In this document: in pieces, positions 11,070-22,579 of the stretch
How the letters are laid out: every line of letters begins with the position of its first letter
How positions within the stretch are numbered: position 1 is the stretch's first letter
Assembly: GCF_000143415.4 (NCBI RefSeq)
Contig: NW_003314307.1
Coordinates: 1,313,684-1,377,683, forward strand
DNA length: 64,000 nucleotides
Direction of reading: 5' to 3'
DNA from: Selaginella moellendorffii
Lineage: Eukaryota > Streptophyta > Lycopodiopsida > Selaginellales > Selaginellaceae
The notes under the pieces: model-generated
Databases searched by the model: none
What the model saw: only the letters and a program-made list of their open reading frames with translations
Told to the model about the DNA's origin: nothing
Position numbers and translations under genes: made by a program

Positions 11070-12300
11070 CATGTTTGTAGTCTAGTCTATTAGATAGTAG
11101 AGTTTAAATCGTGAGATTTTTGAATCAAGGATGTCCTAAACTTTGTACTCAAACCCATCCTCGAGCTGCACTGGTGGAGGCAGAGGAATGACCCGATTTT
11201 GGAATAAGACTGGGAATATAAGGCTCAAGAGAGAGGAGTGAAAAATGGGGTGAATTTGATATAAAGAGTGAAGTGCAAGATGATAAGTGATAGGATTAAT
11301 GATGGTAGTGATAGGAAAGGACTAAGGTGTTTGAAATCAAGTTTGGGACATGGCCTGGTGGTGGAGATATTTCGTTTGAGAAGCCAGACTTTATCCTTGA
11401 TATTGTAAGGGGGACAATCCTGACGATGGACATTGGCGAATGTTTTGTGAGATTCCTAAGCATGATGGAGGTGGAAGGAGATGGAGTTGTGGATTTCCTG
11501 GAAGTTGGAGACAAATGCCTTAGAGTGGAGATTTGAACCAGAGGATTTGGATGGAGAAGGAAGTGAGAGATTGAATCAGGGATTTGGGCCAGAGTTTGCA
11601 AAGAAGGGGGAAACTCGAAGGGAGAAATGAATGGAGTTGTTATAGGAAAACTCAGCAAATGGAAGGATATCGAACCAGTTATCCTGATAATAGTTGATGA
11701 AGCACCTTAGGAATTGTTCCAACGTCTAAATCGTTCGCTCGGACTGTCCATCAGTTTGAGGGTGATACGCCGAAGAGAGGTTGGCCTTCACTCCAAGCAG
11801 TTGCAAGAACCATTGCCAGAAATGAGAGATGAATTGAGGTCCCCGATCTGAAACCACATTTGCAGGAATCCCATGAAGTCGGAAAATTTCCCTGAATACC
11901 AATTTTGCCATGTCCTCACCCGAAAACTCCTTGGTACACGGCAGGAAGTGTGCCATATTTGTGAAGCGATCCACCATGACTAAATTGCTATTGAAACCTC
12001 TAGAACTCGAAAGATCACTCACGAAATCCATGGAGATGGATTCCCAAGGACCTGAAGGGACCAGGAGAGAATGAAGCAAACCTGAAGGAAGGTGGCGAGG
12101 CACCTTATTCTGGGCGCAAGTGTCACAGGAGGTAACAAAAGCTTTGATGTAGTCGTCCATGTGAGGCCACCAAAAGTCCCAACCAGCTCATAGGTTTTTG
12201 CAATGCTGAAGTGACCAGCAATTGAGTTATCATGGCACACCATCAGGACCAACCTTTGAGCATCACCTTAAGTAATGTAAAGCTACTCCCCATAGTACAA
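11070..12300 (-). pseudogene. E1 integrase, first copy with C-terminal part
   Basis: The minus strand reads zinc region, catalytic core (11726-12160), and then, past a stop and frame shift, a C-terminal segment near 11540-11680 of the type seen in Gypsy integrases (AEFSYNNSIH). The zinc region is damaged near 12180 by a short deletion relative to the second copy. It belongs with the reverse transcriptase immediately upstream on the minus strand. Non-functional. Confidence 0.78.
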
Positions 12301-12559
12301 TAAGCCATCTAAGAACTCAAACTCGTCAAATCTCCAGTAGTCGGGAGTCATTGGGTGTCCAGCCTGAAGATGGGGGAAAATATCACTGGCAAGGTCGTTG
12401 GATTGAAAATCATTTCTGATTGTGTCCATCAAGAAGGAGTCCTGAGGGGCCAGGGAAATTGCTATAACTTGAAGCCGATCAGGACTGAGGATAACTTAAT
12501 CCTGTTGATAAAAGGCAGGATTATCAAGCTTGAGATTGAGATAGGAGCGCCTTGAAAGA

Positions 12560-14041
12560 GCATCAGGAAGGCCCTGAAGCTTTCCAGGTCTGTACTTGAT
12601 AACAAAGTCAAACTGACTCAAGAATTGTGCCCACCTTGCCTGACGACGGCTCAAAACTCGGGAAGTGGCAAAGTACTTGAGATTTTTGTGATCCGTCTAG
12701 ACCATTGTTAATTGGCTTGCCCCCTCCAAGAAATGACGCCACTCTCCAAAGGAATCCATGATGGCAAGGAGCTCCTTGTCGTGGATTTTGTAATTGATCT
12801 CTACAGGCTGGAATTTCCGAGAATGAAAAGTGACCGGATGAAATTCCTGATCCACTTCGAGTTGAGACAGCATAGCACTGATGGTAAAGTCGGAGGCGTC
12901 CACCTTGATGAAGAAAGGTTGTGAGGGATCAGCGTGGACCAAGACGGGAGTAGATTGAAGGCCGCCTTGAGTGTGTCAAAGGCCTGCTGGGCAGCAGCAG
13001 ACCAAGAGAAGGGAACATTTTTATGAGTGAGATATGTGAGAGGAAGGACAATGTGGGAGTAGTTATCAATGAATTTGCAGTAGAAGTTGGCAAAGCCAAG
13101 GAAAACCTGAACGTTCAACATTGATTGTGGAGGCTCCCATTCGAGAATAATCTTGACTTTGGCAGGATCCATCGTGATACCCTCAAGAGTGACAATGTAC
13201 CCAAGGAACTCCATAGACTCTTGATCGAAGGAACATTTCTCAAGCTTCACGTATAGGCTATATTCCCGCAGCTTCACCAGCACCTTGCGCACATGCTTGT
13301 CGTGCTCCTCCTGAGTTTTTGAGTAGATGAGGATGTTGTCGAGGTAGACAATCACCATCCGATCAAGAAACTTCTGAAAAACATCATTTGCCATGTATTG
13401 GAAAATTGCTGGAGCATTTGTCAAGCCAAATGGCATAACAGTGTACTCGAAATGGCCATAGCGGGTTTGGAACGCAGTCTTCCATTCATCACTAGGCCGA
13501 ATCCGGATTGGGTTGTATGCTCCATGGAGGTCAATCTTGGTGAAGAAGTAGGCACCACCGAGGCATTCCAATATGTTTGAGATCAAAGGCAGCAAATAAC
13601 AATTATGAACAGTTACCTTGTTCAAACCTCGGTAGTCGATGACTAGCCGCAAACTCCCATCCTTCTTCTTGACAAAGAAGATAGGTGCTCCAGCCGGGGA
13701 CTGCGGATGCTAAATGTACCCTGATGCAAGGTTCTCTTCCACGTAGTCTTTGAGGGCCTTAAGCTTAGACGGGGATAACCTATAGATAGGCCCCCATGGA
13801 AGTGACACTTGTAAATCAATGGGATAGTCGTAAGGCTGATGAATAGGTAGTACACTAGCTTTTTTCTTGTTAAACACATCTCCAAAATCATGATACTTCT
13901 TAGGAAGACTGACAGGAGAAACATGCAAAGCAAAAAGGAAAACAAGTTCTTCGTGAAGGAGTTCTTTCATAGTAGTTGTGAAGATAAGAGGAGGCATACG
14001 ACTGAATGGAATGATGGGATGAAGATATTGTCCAGTGTAAG
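12560..14041 (-). pseudogene. E1 reverse transcriptase and RNase H
   Basis: Reads from 14041 down to about 12560 on the minus strand. Reverse transcriptase blocks are visible: YRLSPSKLKALKDYV, the LVIDYRGLNK block, MPFGLTNAP, and the catalytic box as YLDN where active enzymes have YxDD. RNase H follows with its first Asp block ([15 protein letters not shown]) and the KELLAIM block. A stop separates the N-terminal piece (13710-14041) from the main frame (ends near 12700). The element E2 is inserted just before this region, so gag and protease are found 20 kb away. The lost second Asp of the catalytic box and the stops make it inactive. Confidence 0.88.
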
Positions 14042-14045
14042 ATGG

Positions 14046-14233
14046 TGTTGGGGGAAGGAGGGGCGCCTCCCCCAACGCTTGCTCAAACACGAGAAATGCT
14101 TCAATACTCTTCACAAAAATGCCCTTTATTGCCCTTGTGGGGCAAGGGTTTTATACAAGGAAGATGGGGAATATTTTGAAGACTAAAATATTCCCTCTCT
14201 CTCTCTCACTCTCTCGGTGGCCATGCCCTAACA
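14046..14233 (-). repeat. E2 LTR (left)
   Basis: A 188-bp repeat. The outer end contains a short inverted repeat (GTTGGGGG pairing with CCCCCAAC) and the inner half a CT-rich run. Confidence 0.8.
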
Positions 14234-15640
14234 TGCGACCACGGTGGATCGCATTAGCTCCAAAGGCACGAGAACCTGCCGAAGAGTGTAGAGTGTACCT
14301 CTGCTACTGATGCCAAGTGTTGGTAGTTGCGTGAAATAGTAGAAACTCTAGAAAACAAAGTGGAAAAGAAAGAAAAGAGGTAAGTGTGAAGTTTGGAGAT
14401 AGGGACAAAAACCTGGTGGGAAACCTTGTAGTCAAATTGGATCTTGAAGTTGAAGAAAAAGTGCAAAAAAAGTGTGAAAAGAGGAGGAAAATAGAGGAAA
14501 GAGAGTGTGAATACCCAAAGAACTTAACCCGTACTTGGATTTCGGCTTAGGAAAGTTTAATATGCAAATGCAACCTCTTAATGACTTCCAGTATGCTCCA
14601 AAGATTGGCCGAAATCAAGAAAGAAAGAGAGGTAGAAGAGGGGATGCATTGCCCAAGGGTGGTAAGTGTGGAAATGATGAAAGATGGAGTGATATGGTGG
14701 AGTGCCGAGATGGTGGTGGCACTTTGAGAAGGTGGCCATTGATAACCATTGGCCCGTAGAGTAAGCATTGACCTCTCGGAGTAGTTGGTAATTGGTAACC
14801 AGTAACTAGGGACCTGTAACCGGTAACCACTTGCTCTCACTCATACTCCTGCGCCGGGAAGGTGGCCATCTCTTAAAGTGTTAGGCCAATGGTCTGATGT
14901 GTCGAACTGAAGAAGACAACAGTTGAAAAGGACGGCATAGTCGCTGGGTTGCCAGTGAAGGGAGGTGGCATGTGTCCACTGAGTGCTGGAGCAGAAGAAA
15001 GTGGCTTTGGTTTCTATGGCCTCGCCTAAAGATCCACCTAGGTGCCTTGAGTGAACAGGTTCACCCAGTTGGAAGAAAGTTGCTCCAGAAAAGCTAGTGC
15101 ATCATCGCAAATGGTTGTAAGGATATCTCGGAAACGGCACGTCCAAATGAGGTGGTGTCTGTTGCTGCTGGTGCATGTATGTGTGTTCGTGGTATGGTGT
15201 AAATGTGACCTCAAGCAGAGATATAAATGATGGTGAAAGAATGAAAGACGCAAGACGGGCATCTAGAGATAAGGGCAGACAATGCTACTGGAAGTGAATG
15301 GGGATGGAACTGTGAGTGTAGATGATATGGAATGAGTGAGGGGAATGTGTGGGGTGTAGTAATGGTAAAGGAAGGGCCAAAGAACTTGGAGCATAGACTG
15401 GGCCAAGCAAGGAACCTCTATACAAATGGCAATGTAGCTTGAGCATGAAATCCAAGGCATGGGCCATGGTCCAATGGGGAAACACCCTGAAAGTAAGAAA
15501 AGGAGTCATGAAAGTAAAGTGAAAGAAAGGAAGAAAAAGAAAAAGAAAAAGAAGAGAAGAGGAATGCCTCACCAGATGAAGCATTTAGGTGAGAGTGGTT
15601 GTGAGTGTGTGGGAGCTCACATCCCTTATCATCAACTAGC
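14234..15640 (-). other. E2 non-coding 3' region, no gene seen
   Basis: Only short unrelated frames on both strands. A local stretch of GGTAAC/GTAACC repeats lies at 14780-14830; a similar stretch occurs at 33000-33060 at the opposite end of E2. A poly-purine GAAAAAGAAAAAG run lies near 15530. Nothing further could be supported. Confidence 0.5.
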
Positions 15641-15828
15641 ACATATGCTCCGCCCCTGATGTGTCACTGGACAAAGTAGGGGCTAGTCCAGTGAGGGGAG
15701 AACTTCGAAGGTGGTATGAACTCCTTGAGTAGAACAAGACCACCATCCTCGAATGGTTCGGTAGACTGCTGGTGATCAATGATGGACTTGATCTTCTGCT
15801 TGCTTCGAAGGAGATGTTCAGTCGTGGA

Positions 15829-17211
15829 TCATCGCTGTTCTTCCAAGGCGAGAACCTCCAAGTCACGTGCATGAAGCTTGTCCTTATCGCTAAGTTGCAT
15901 CACTGCTGCATATCGAAGTGAAAGTGAGAGTGATGGCTCTTGGATCTCCACTGGAAGCACAGCCTTTGTCCCATAGACAAGGGAGAATGGGGTCGTAGAG
16001 ATGGATGTCTTGAAGGACGTCCGAAAAGCCCACAATGCTGTAACCAAGTGCTCATGCCAATCCACAAAGGAAGTAGCTTATGCAACCAGGAATTCGCTCA
16101 GATCCATCACATGCTTCTGTTGCATGTGAAAAGTTGGTTGGAACTCTTGGATGGTCACAATCCAAGATAAAGTATGAGGATTGTGAACCGATCGCTGTAA
16201 AAAAAAGGTCAGCACAGTAAAACAAACATGGAAATGGATACGGGCTCCAACAAGAAAGTGATGAAATCGCTCCAAGGTATAAACAATAGCCACTGCTTCT
16301 TTTTCCACATCCACGTACTTCTTTTCAGTCTCCTTGAATGAATGTGAGGCATAATATGTTGCATGTGGTGGCTTGCCAGGCTGTGAACGTTGGCAAAGGC
16401 ATAGTCCAAAAGCATCCATGCCTGTTGTGATGTAAATTTCGAAAGGAAGTTGTCGTTTTGGTGGTTGGAGTACCAAAGGCTCCACAGTAGGAAATTCTGA
16501 ACTCAAAGAGCAATAATTCGCATGCAGCACATCTGATTGGCTTGATTCTTTTTGCTAGTTGTGTGTCTAGATGTCATCTTTCGTCTCCAAGAAGCAGCAT
16601 GACAAAATACACTCAGAGTCGTTAGCTACCGCGATTTTAGTAGGAAGATGCTGGCTGTGTAACAGCTCAGATAATTGTTGAGTGGGATTGCATTCAGCTG
16701 TGTCCTGTGAAAGATGGACCTGGTTTGGAGTGATTGTGTCATCAAGCTCTATAAGAGAGAGTTGGTCCCATGCAAGAAACGAATCGAGAAGCCCTTCTTC
16801 TATCAAGAAACACTCCAAAAAGTTGGATATGAGAGCTTGTACCCTATAAGCCCTACCATCAAATAAAGAGGCTAGAGGCTCACCTCCAACCATGTCAATC
16901 ACATTGCATGAAAAAGCATCCGTCATATAAATGGTCGACTCCACCGCCAACTCAAGAAAAACCTCTGTGAGCTCAGAAGGGAAGTGTGTTGTGGAGGCCA
17001 TCTTAGTCTGAGCCTGCTATGCTTGTTGAGAAAGAGCTCTGTTGTGGTTGTTGAGGAAGGTGGCATTATGGGTGCCATTGCTAATTTCCATCTTGCCTTG
17101 TGCACTGTCAATGGTGCAATGGGCTGTGACTTGCCATGAGCAGCCAAGGATGATAGAGTCCTTCAAAAAGGACATTCCAAGACGTTGGTAGTCAATCATG
17201 AGGAAATCCAC
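15829..17211 (-). pseudogene. E2 pol fragments: protease-like, RNase H, integrase C-terminus
   Basis: Three minus-strand pieces in order. 17017-17211 reads like the end of a retropepsin or its linker (FLMIDYQRLGMSFLKDSIILG). 16078-16530 is RNase H of a Gypsy element, with FKETEKKYVDVEKEAVAIVY and the following HHFLVG block. 15829-16065 is an integrase C-terminal segment with ALWAFRTSFKTS followed by SLVYGTKAVLPVE, typical of plant Gypsy lineages. Reverse transcriptase and the integrase catalytic core are missing between them, and stops abound. It cannot be functional. Confidence 0.75.
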
Positions 17212-17471
17212 CTCAAAAGTAACACCCTACACTGAGACCTTGACACCACAGCAAATGCCTGCTGGAGGAACAATGTGGTTGGCGAAGGTTTTGAGCACGA
17301 TGGAGGAGCTCTCAGTGATCTGTAGATGTGCTGAAAGGACCCTAAACTGGAGTCAACCAAAGCATCCATCCTACAAGAGGAAGTATCAATCTACAACAGG
17401 ACAAAGAATGGACTAGGATCCCCACCATATGTTGTCATGTCGACAATGTGCACCTCTTGAGGAGTCCTCTT

Positions 17472-17495
17472 AAGCTCTATTTCGTTAAAGTGGGA
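17472..17495 (+). repeat. Terminal inverted repeat, copy 1 left
   Basis: Identical in reverse complement to 31203-31226 over 24 of 24 bases, with target duplication TCTT outside. Confidence 0.92.
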
Positions 17496-18131
17496 TTTAT
17501 TCAGTAAAATGGGACTAGGTACAAATTTTCAAGTATTTGAAAATGATGTGAAATTATATGTTTTTTGTCCAGGGGCTAGACATATCTGGGGCATGGTGAC
17601 TAGCGCGGTGACTTTGTGTCCAGACTGAGTCCATCTGATTGTATAATAAATCTCATTGTCAAGGTGAACAAGCCGAATATGAAGCTAAAGAAGAGCGATG
17701 GCATGCGCGCACACACTATTTGTTTGTTCATTGAGCGTGTGGTGAGCTTTCCAAGATGAACGTCATTCTTATTAGCCAGACATATAACTTAATGGTGAGA
17801 ACATTTAGATATTATTCAATGTTATCTTTTTCTAACGAATCTAATTGTGAAGGTGTAGCAAGAGGCATTGCTAGTTTGGAGAAGTCATTTAACTCATTTG
17901 ACCCTTAGTGTATTTTCATGAAACTAAATAACATTCATATTATTAAGGAATTTCTCTAGTACCTTTTTTTTACGACATAGAGGCTTGCATTTCTTTCAAA
18001 GGTGATTTAGTAAAAGGCCTGAGGGCATATGCCATTCTATTTCTCAGACCGGTATTAAGATATACTAGTGCAAAGGGAAAAAAGTATTTGGTGATCAAGT
18101 AAATGGCATGAGAGCACATGCCATTATAAGC

Positions 18132-18389
18132 CTAAGTGCTAGTGGACACCTCCTTTTTGGTACTCTCAGTGGTACTATCATCCTTCTCTGGGTCAGTTGT
18201 TTTGCTTTTGATTGTTGTCTCTGACGTTACTGGGGTGTTCTCGATAGTTGTTAATATTGCTGTTTGTTCAGAAAAATGATCACCTGGAGTATAGTACGGG
18301 GAGTTTGGAAGACTTATATATTCTACATCTTCACCTATCTCCTTCTCCGTCTCCTTTTCTGCCTCACTTACAGATTTTGTGCTTGCCAT
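18132..18389 (-). CDS. Small acidic Ser/Thr-rich protein or exon, copy 1
   Basis: An 85-codon frame starting MASTKSVSEAEKETEKEIGE and ending in a Thr/Ser/Lys-rich tail. It is conserved in copy 2 (58771-59028) with only a few replacements and no stops, unlike the large genes, which suggests a real product or exon. It lies downstream of the presumptive transposase in the same direction. The reading may also extend upstream from 18491. No domain recognised. Confidence 0.45.
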   Translation of the reverse strand: MASTKSVSEAEKETEKEIGEDVEYISLPNSPYYTPGDHFSEQTAILTTIENTPVTSETTIKSKTTDPEKDDSTTESTKKEVSTST

Positions 18390-19029
18390 GAGAACGCTCT
18401 TCACCCTAAAATATGGAGTTTGTTGTGTTATAAAAGGAAACCAACACACACACTGCAAGGGAATGATGGTACATAAAGCACATAAGCCCACAATATGGGT
18501 TTATGTGCCATTAATATGGGCCACACGCCATATTATTAGATTTATGCACATGTGATTGGTAAATGCATATGTCACATCATCTTTGTTTTACCTCACACAC
18601 TATATCAGGCCTAATGAACCATATCACATGTGCGCACATGCTATATATATGGAGAAGTATTATGCAAGGATAGAAAAATTCAATGCATGATTGTGGAGAG
18701 CAATGGCATGAAGCCACATGCTAAATAACATTTTAGAGAAAGAATTAAAATAAAAACATGCAAACAGTACTGAGTGGACCAAGACTTAGAAGTGCACAAT
18801 TGAATGAGGTATTTCTAATAAATATTTCACTCACCTCATATAGGAATGGCTACCACTCTCAAATGGCGTATCGCCTTATGCCATCACCTCACAATTTGTT
18901 ATAACAATCCGATGAATTCATATTTGGCTTGTTCACCTTGAACTTTAAGTAAAATTTGCTAGAACAACTAAGAATTTATACTTGTTATTTGTATCATCTC
19001 ACCTAGGAATGGCGTAAGGCCACATGCCA

Positions 19030-21928
19030 TCACGCCTCCTCTGATTCAGATTCGGATTGTTCACCTTGAAATAAAATACATTAGAAACTTAGTAAAGGAA
19101 TATTAATGAATCTCACCTTGAACCCGGGTTATGAATGCTCTTGTTGCATCTCTTGCATGGTCTGGCAAGGTGATGGTGGCACTCTGCTTCCGCATTCAAC
19201 CATGCATAACATTATCCACCGATATGCTCATGCTGGGATCCCTTGGATTCAGCACCCATCTCTTTTCTAGGCAATCCTTCGTATATCCGGAACTTGGCTT
19301 GAACCACTCCACAGTTACATTGAAGGAGTTAGTTTCCGCGTCCTCCTCTGCATCAGTGATGCAACGCCCCACCCATATCATTTGTTTTTTATTACTGGGT
19401 CTGACAAGCACGACCATTCCTTTGCAGACCTGTACTGGATTGAATGCTGAATCCGGCTTCTTGTTCCTCGGCCCACAATAGTGATCCTCAACATCGTTAT
19501 CTGTCACTGCATTTCCAGAGGACATTGTTCCACTACTATCTGGTGCTCTGGGTTCTGGCCAAAAGGACTCTTCCAATTCTTCATATACAACCGGCCCATT
19601 TTGGATAGCAGATATAATCTTCTCCCAGTATTCGAGCAAAGGCTTGCACCTCTGAAAATAGGATTCTCCACCAAACACCAAGCCCCTCTTCCAGAAGGCA
19701 ATATGCTATCTAATCCCGGCCACTATACTTTCCTGGACTTTGAGTCCATCCGGGTGCATCGGCCGTGGGGAACCCTGAGGAATCATAGGTTCCCCAGTTA
19801 TGGGATCTCTGTTGAAGAGTTCAATGCCGTCCATTGGCAGCCACACTGTGTCCCATTCTCTCATCTTGTACCTCATCACTGGAGCACCGTCACGCATGCT
19901 GAAATGAAACTAAAGAGGCTTGGAGTGGCCAATCAGCGTTTCGGATCCGTCCCTGATGTAGCCTCTTACAAACCCCTTAAAGTCTGGAACCTTTGTCACA
20001 AGTGCAGCTTCAACAGTGCCTTTGATGCAATTTTGGAATTCATCGTAGAGTTGTGGGAGGGTGAGGACATTGGATCGCCGGAGGGACTCTGCCAGGTGAC
20101 TGAACATGGCATCGACGTCTTCATGAGTGTGCCCAACCATGAGAAAGCCAAGTGTAACCGTTTCAAATATGCCTTTGGCAACAAGCATCGCCAAGTACGC
20201 GAAGACGTACATGTTTTTGTTCTCACTGCCAGCATTGTCTGTTTGGAGCAGAAGATAGGGTGGAAGGCCACATCGGCCGCAAGAACTTCCTTGAGATTCT
20301 GCTTCGTTTAGATGAGGCTGTGCATTCACCGGGCGACCAGCCTCGTCGGAATGGCATGAGGCCTCACGTGATAACCCTACAATTTGACGGCCAACATATT
20401 CACTGGGATGGCATGGGGCCCCACGCGATACTGCAAGCCTTTGCTCCTCCTCCAGCTGAACCCTGTATGGGGTTCGATCGACAAGGGCCTTATGCAAGGG
20501 TTGGCCGTTCAGCTCAGTCTGCGCACTTTGCAGAGACCTTAAGTGTTTTGCTAGGGACGCAATCATCATGTTTGCACCCCCGCCACCCCATAGAGGTACA
20601 AAGAAGTTCCCATAGTTCTGGGCACCATGCCCATGAGCGATTATGCCAAACAGAGACACAGGCAGCTGCATGGATGAAGAGATTGCCTTGGGGGCAGGAT
20701 TGAGTCGAGGTAAGCACGTCTTTTTCTGGTCCATTTTGTCGTGGATGATGCAGAGGTAAGAGTTAGGTCTCTCCATGGAGAGAATCTTGTTATGATAATA
20801 TGCAGTCTTGCAGCTTCTCTGCTCGATGTTGTGGTCGAGCCGCCTTCTAACCAACGTCTCTCGCTCTTGAGCGATGCAAGAATTCTTCGACAAAGCCATT
20901 TTGATAGCAGTGCACTCGTCACACTTTGAAAAGCTGGAGTACTTTCCTATACTCACATCCCTGAACTTGTTGCTCCACAATCTACTAAATCTAGATTGGC
21001 TCAGCTTCCTGTAGCCATTACTCTGGAGTTCCCGATTCACATCTTCCAATATGGCCCCCTTGGTATACATGGAAGGGAAAACTCGTTGCGTGTCTCGAGT
21101 TCCATCTTCCAAGAGGCGGGTTTTATGTGGTTGCTGCTCGCTACATGTCTCGACAAACCTCTTGAAGATTGCCTCTCCATATACAACATGACCCCTGGTT
21201 TTGTGAGTACCGTCGTTCCCATGGACTGCCTGTTGAACCCTTTGTTCCTCGAACTCAGTTTTGATTCTGTAGAATGTGGTTCGAGGGACTCCATAAATGA
21301 TTCTCCATGCCTTCATGCAGACCAAACCCCTCTGGAAGACCATGCCCCCCACCTGATGTTCTGAAGCATCAACAGATGATCGTAATGCCTCATACACAAA
21401 ATTGCGAGCTGCCTTCCAGGACAATGTCTTGTATCTTGCTCTCTCCTCTTCAATAGCATCCCAATCAGCATGTTGACAGCACCTCCTCTTGCAACAAGCA
21501 ACTGTTGAGACCATTTGAACCTCCATCGCCATTTTCTGCCTTTTCGGTTCGTTGCTCAGATCCCTTTGGCTGCGCTTTAGGAAGGTGTACTTTCTTTTCC
21601 CATGAAGAGATGTTCTGTCATCAGTTGTAGTGGTGCTTGATTGTGAATCCTTCACATTCTCAAACACTAAGTGCCTCAATTTCCACCGCACAATGCTTCC
21701 AATAGTCAGACTGTTTTCTTCTGTGTCAACAACCTCTAAAATCGCAACTCCAATATCATCCCAGCCCAATTCTTGATTAGCAACCGCATCTCTTGGATCG
21801 ACAACTGTGGCTAAGCCCTCATCTACCACCTCCCCCTCGGGGTTGTTTAGAAATACCTTTGCCTGAATCCATGTAGCACGGTTCTTAAGATCCACGGAGG
21901 GAACATGTGTCGCACTTGCGGAGGCCAT
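19030..21928 (-). pseudogene. DUF7869-like presumptive transposase, copy 1, three nonsense codons
   Basis: Exon 1 is 21928-19117 and a tiny exon (19064-19030) follows a 52-bp intron; together 948 codons in one frame. Stops interrupt at 19912-19910 and 19708-19706 (TAG where copy 2 has CAG) and at 19198-19196 (TGA where copy 2 has TGG). Visible features: a Cys cluster CCKRRCCQ near residue 145, a block with IIHDKMDQKK near 395, QTDNAGSENKN near 560 and VGHTHEDVD near 600. The last three match the conserved Asp positions of the DUF7869 family, an RNase H-fold-like domain of plants, algae and oomycetes. A Glu/Ser-rich end (GEQSESESEE) closes the frame. Two palindromes (20350, 20408) are translated within the linker between the first two Asp blocks. 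Role as transposase is inferred from position in a TIR element. Confidence 0.8.
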
Positions 21929-22317
21929 TTTGAAAGTGCAGAAAAGAAGTTAAGACCATACAAAAAATGATTGGAGAATGGCCTAAATCATAACATACCA
22001 AACAACCTCAATAGCATGAGGCCACATGCCATTATTCAAACATGCTATTGACACCCACGTGAAATTTCGCATTCACAAAATTGGCATGAGCCCTCATGCC
22101 ATTAGTGGTACCACTAATGGCATGAGGCCTCATGCCATCTTGATATACACACAGCTGCAGGCAAGTAAAAACATACATGACAATACGCTAGCCATGAAAT
22201 TGCAAAGGCCCAAGATGGCATGTGGCCTCATGCCATTTCTAAATGTGGTCCTAAGCCATTCCATGGTGAACATACCAGGAAGCACAAGTGCCGAATATCA
22301 AGAGGAAGCAGTAGCCA

Positions 22318-22535
22318 CACCAAAGACAGTGCCGCTCGCAACACCGCAACTACTCGTAGAGCCGCTCGCAACACCGCAATTGCTCGTAGCGCCGCTCGCA
22401 CAAACTGCCACTCGCATAAACTGCCGCTCGCAATGGCGCTCGCAATGCCGCAACCGCTCGTAGACGCATAAACCACAGCTCACAACGCCGCTTACACAAG
22501 CAGCGCTCACTGCGCTCAGCGGAACCAAGAACACG
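22318..22535 (-). repeat. GC-rich tandem repeat upstream of the transposase gene, copy 1
   Basis: About seven imperfect units built on CGCTCGCAACACCGCAACTA-like sequence. Copy 2 carries the same array at 54680-54880. It lies in the region between the divergent genes and may be part of the transposase 5' region. Confidence 0.7.
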
Positions 22536-22579
22536 GCGCACAAAAATGATAGACCTAGGAATGAGTTCGAGAATTCAAA

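Noticed and set aside
22228-22543. Cys/Ala/Arg-rich short proteins on the minus strand
   Set aside because: They are translations of the GC-rich tandem repeat upstream of the transposase gene, with no support beyond the repeat.
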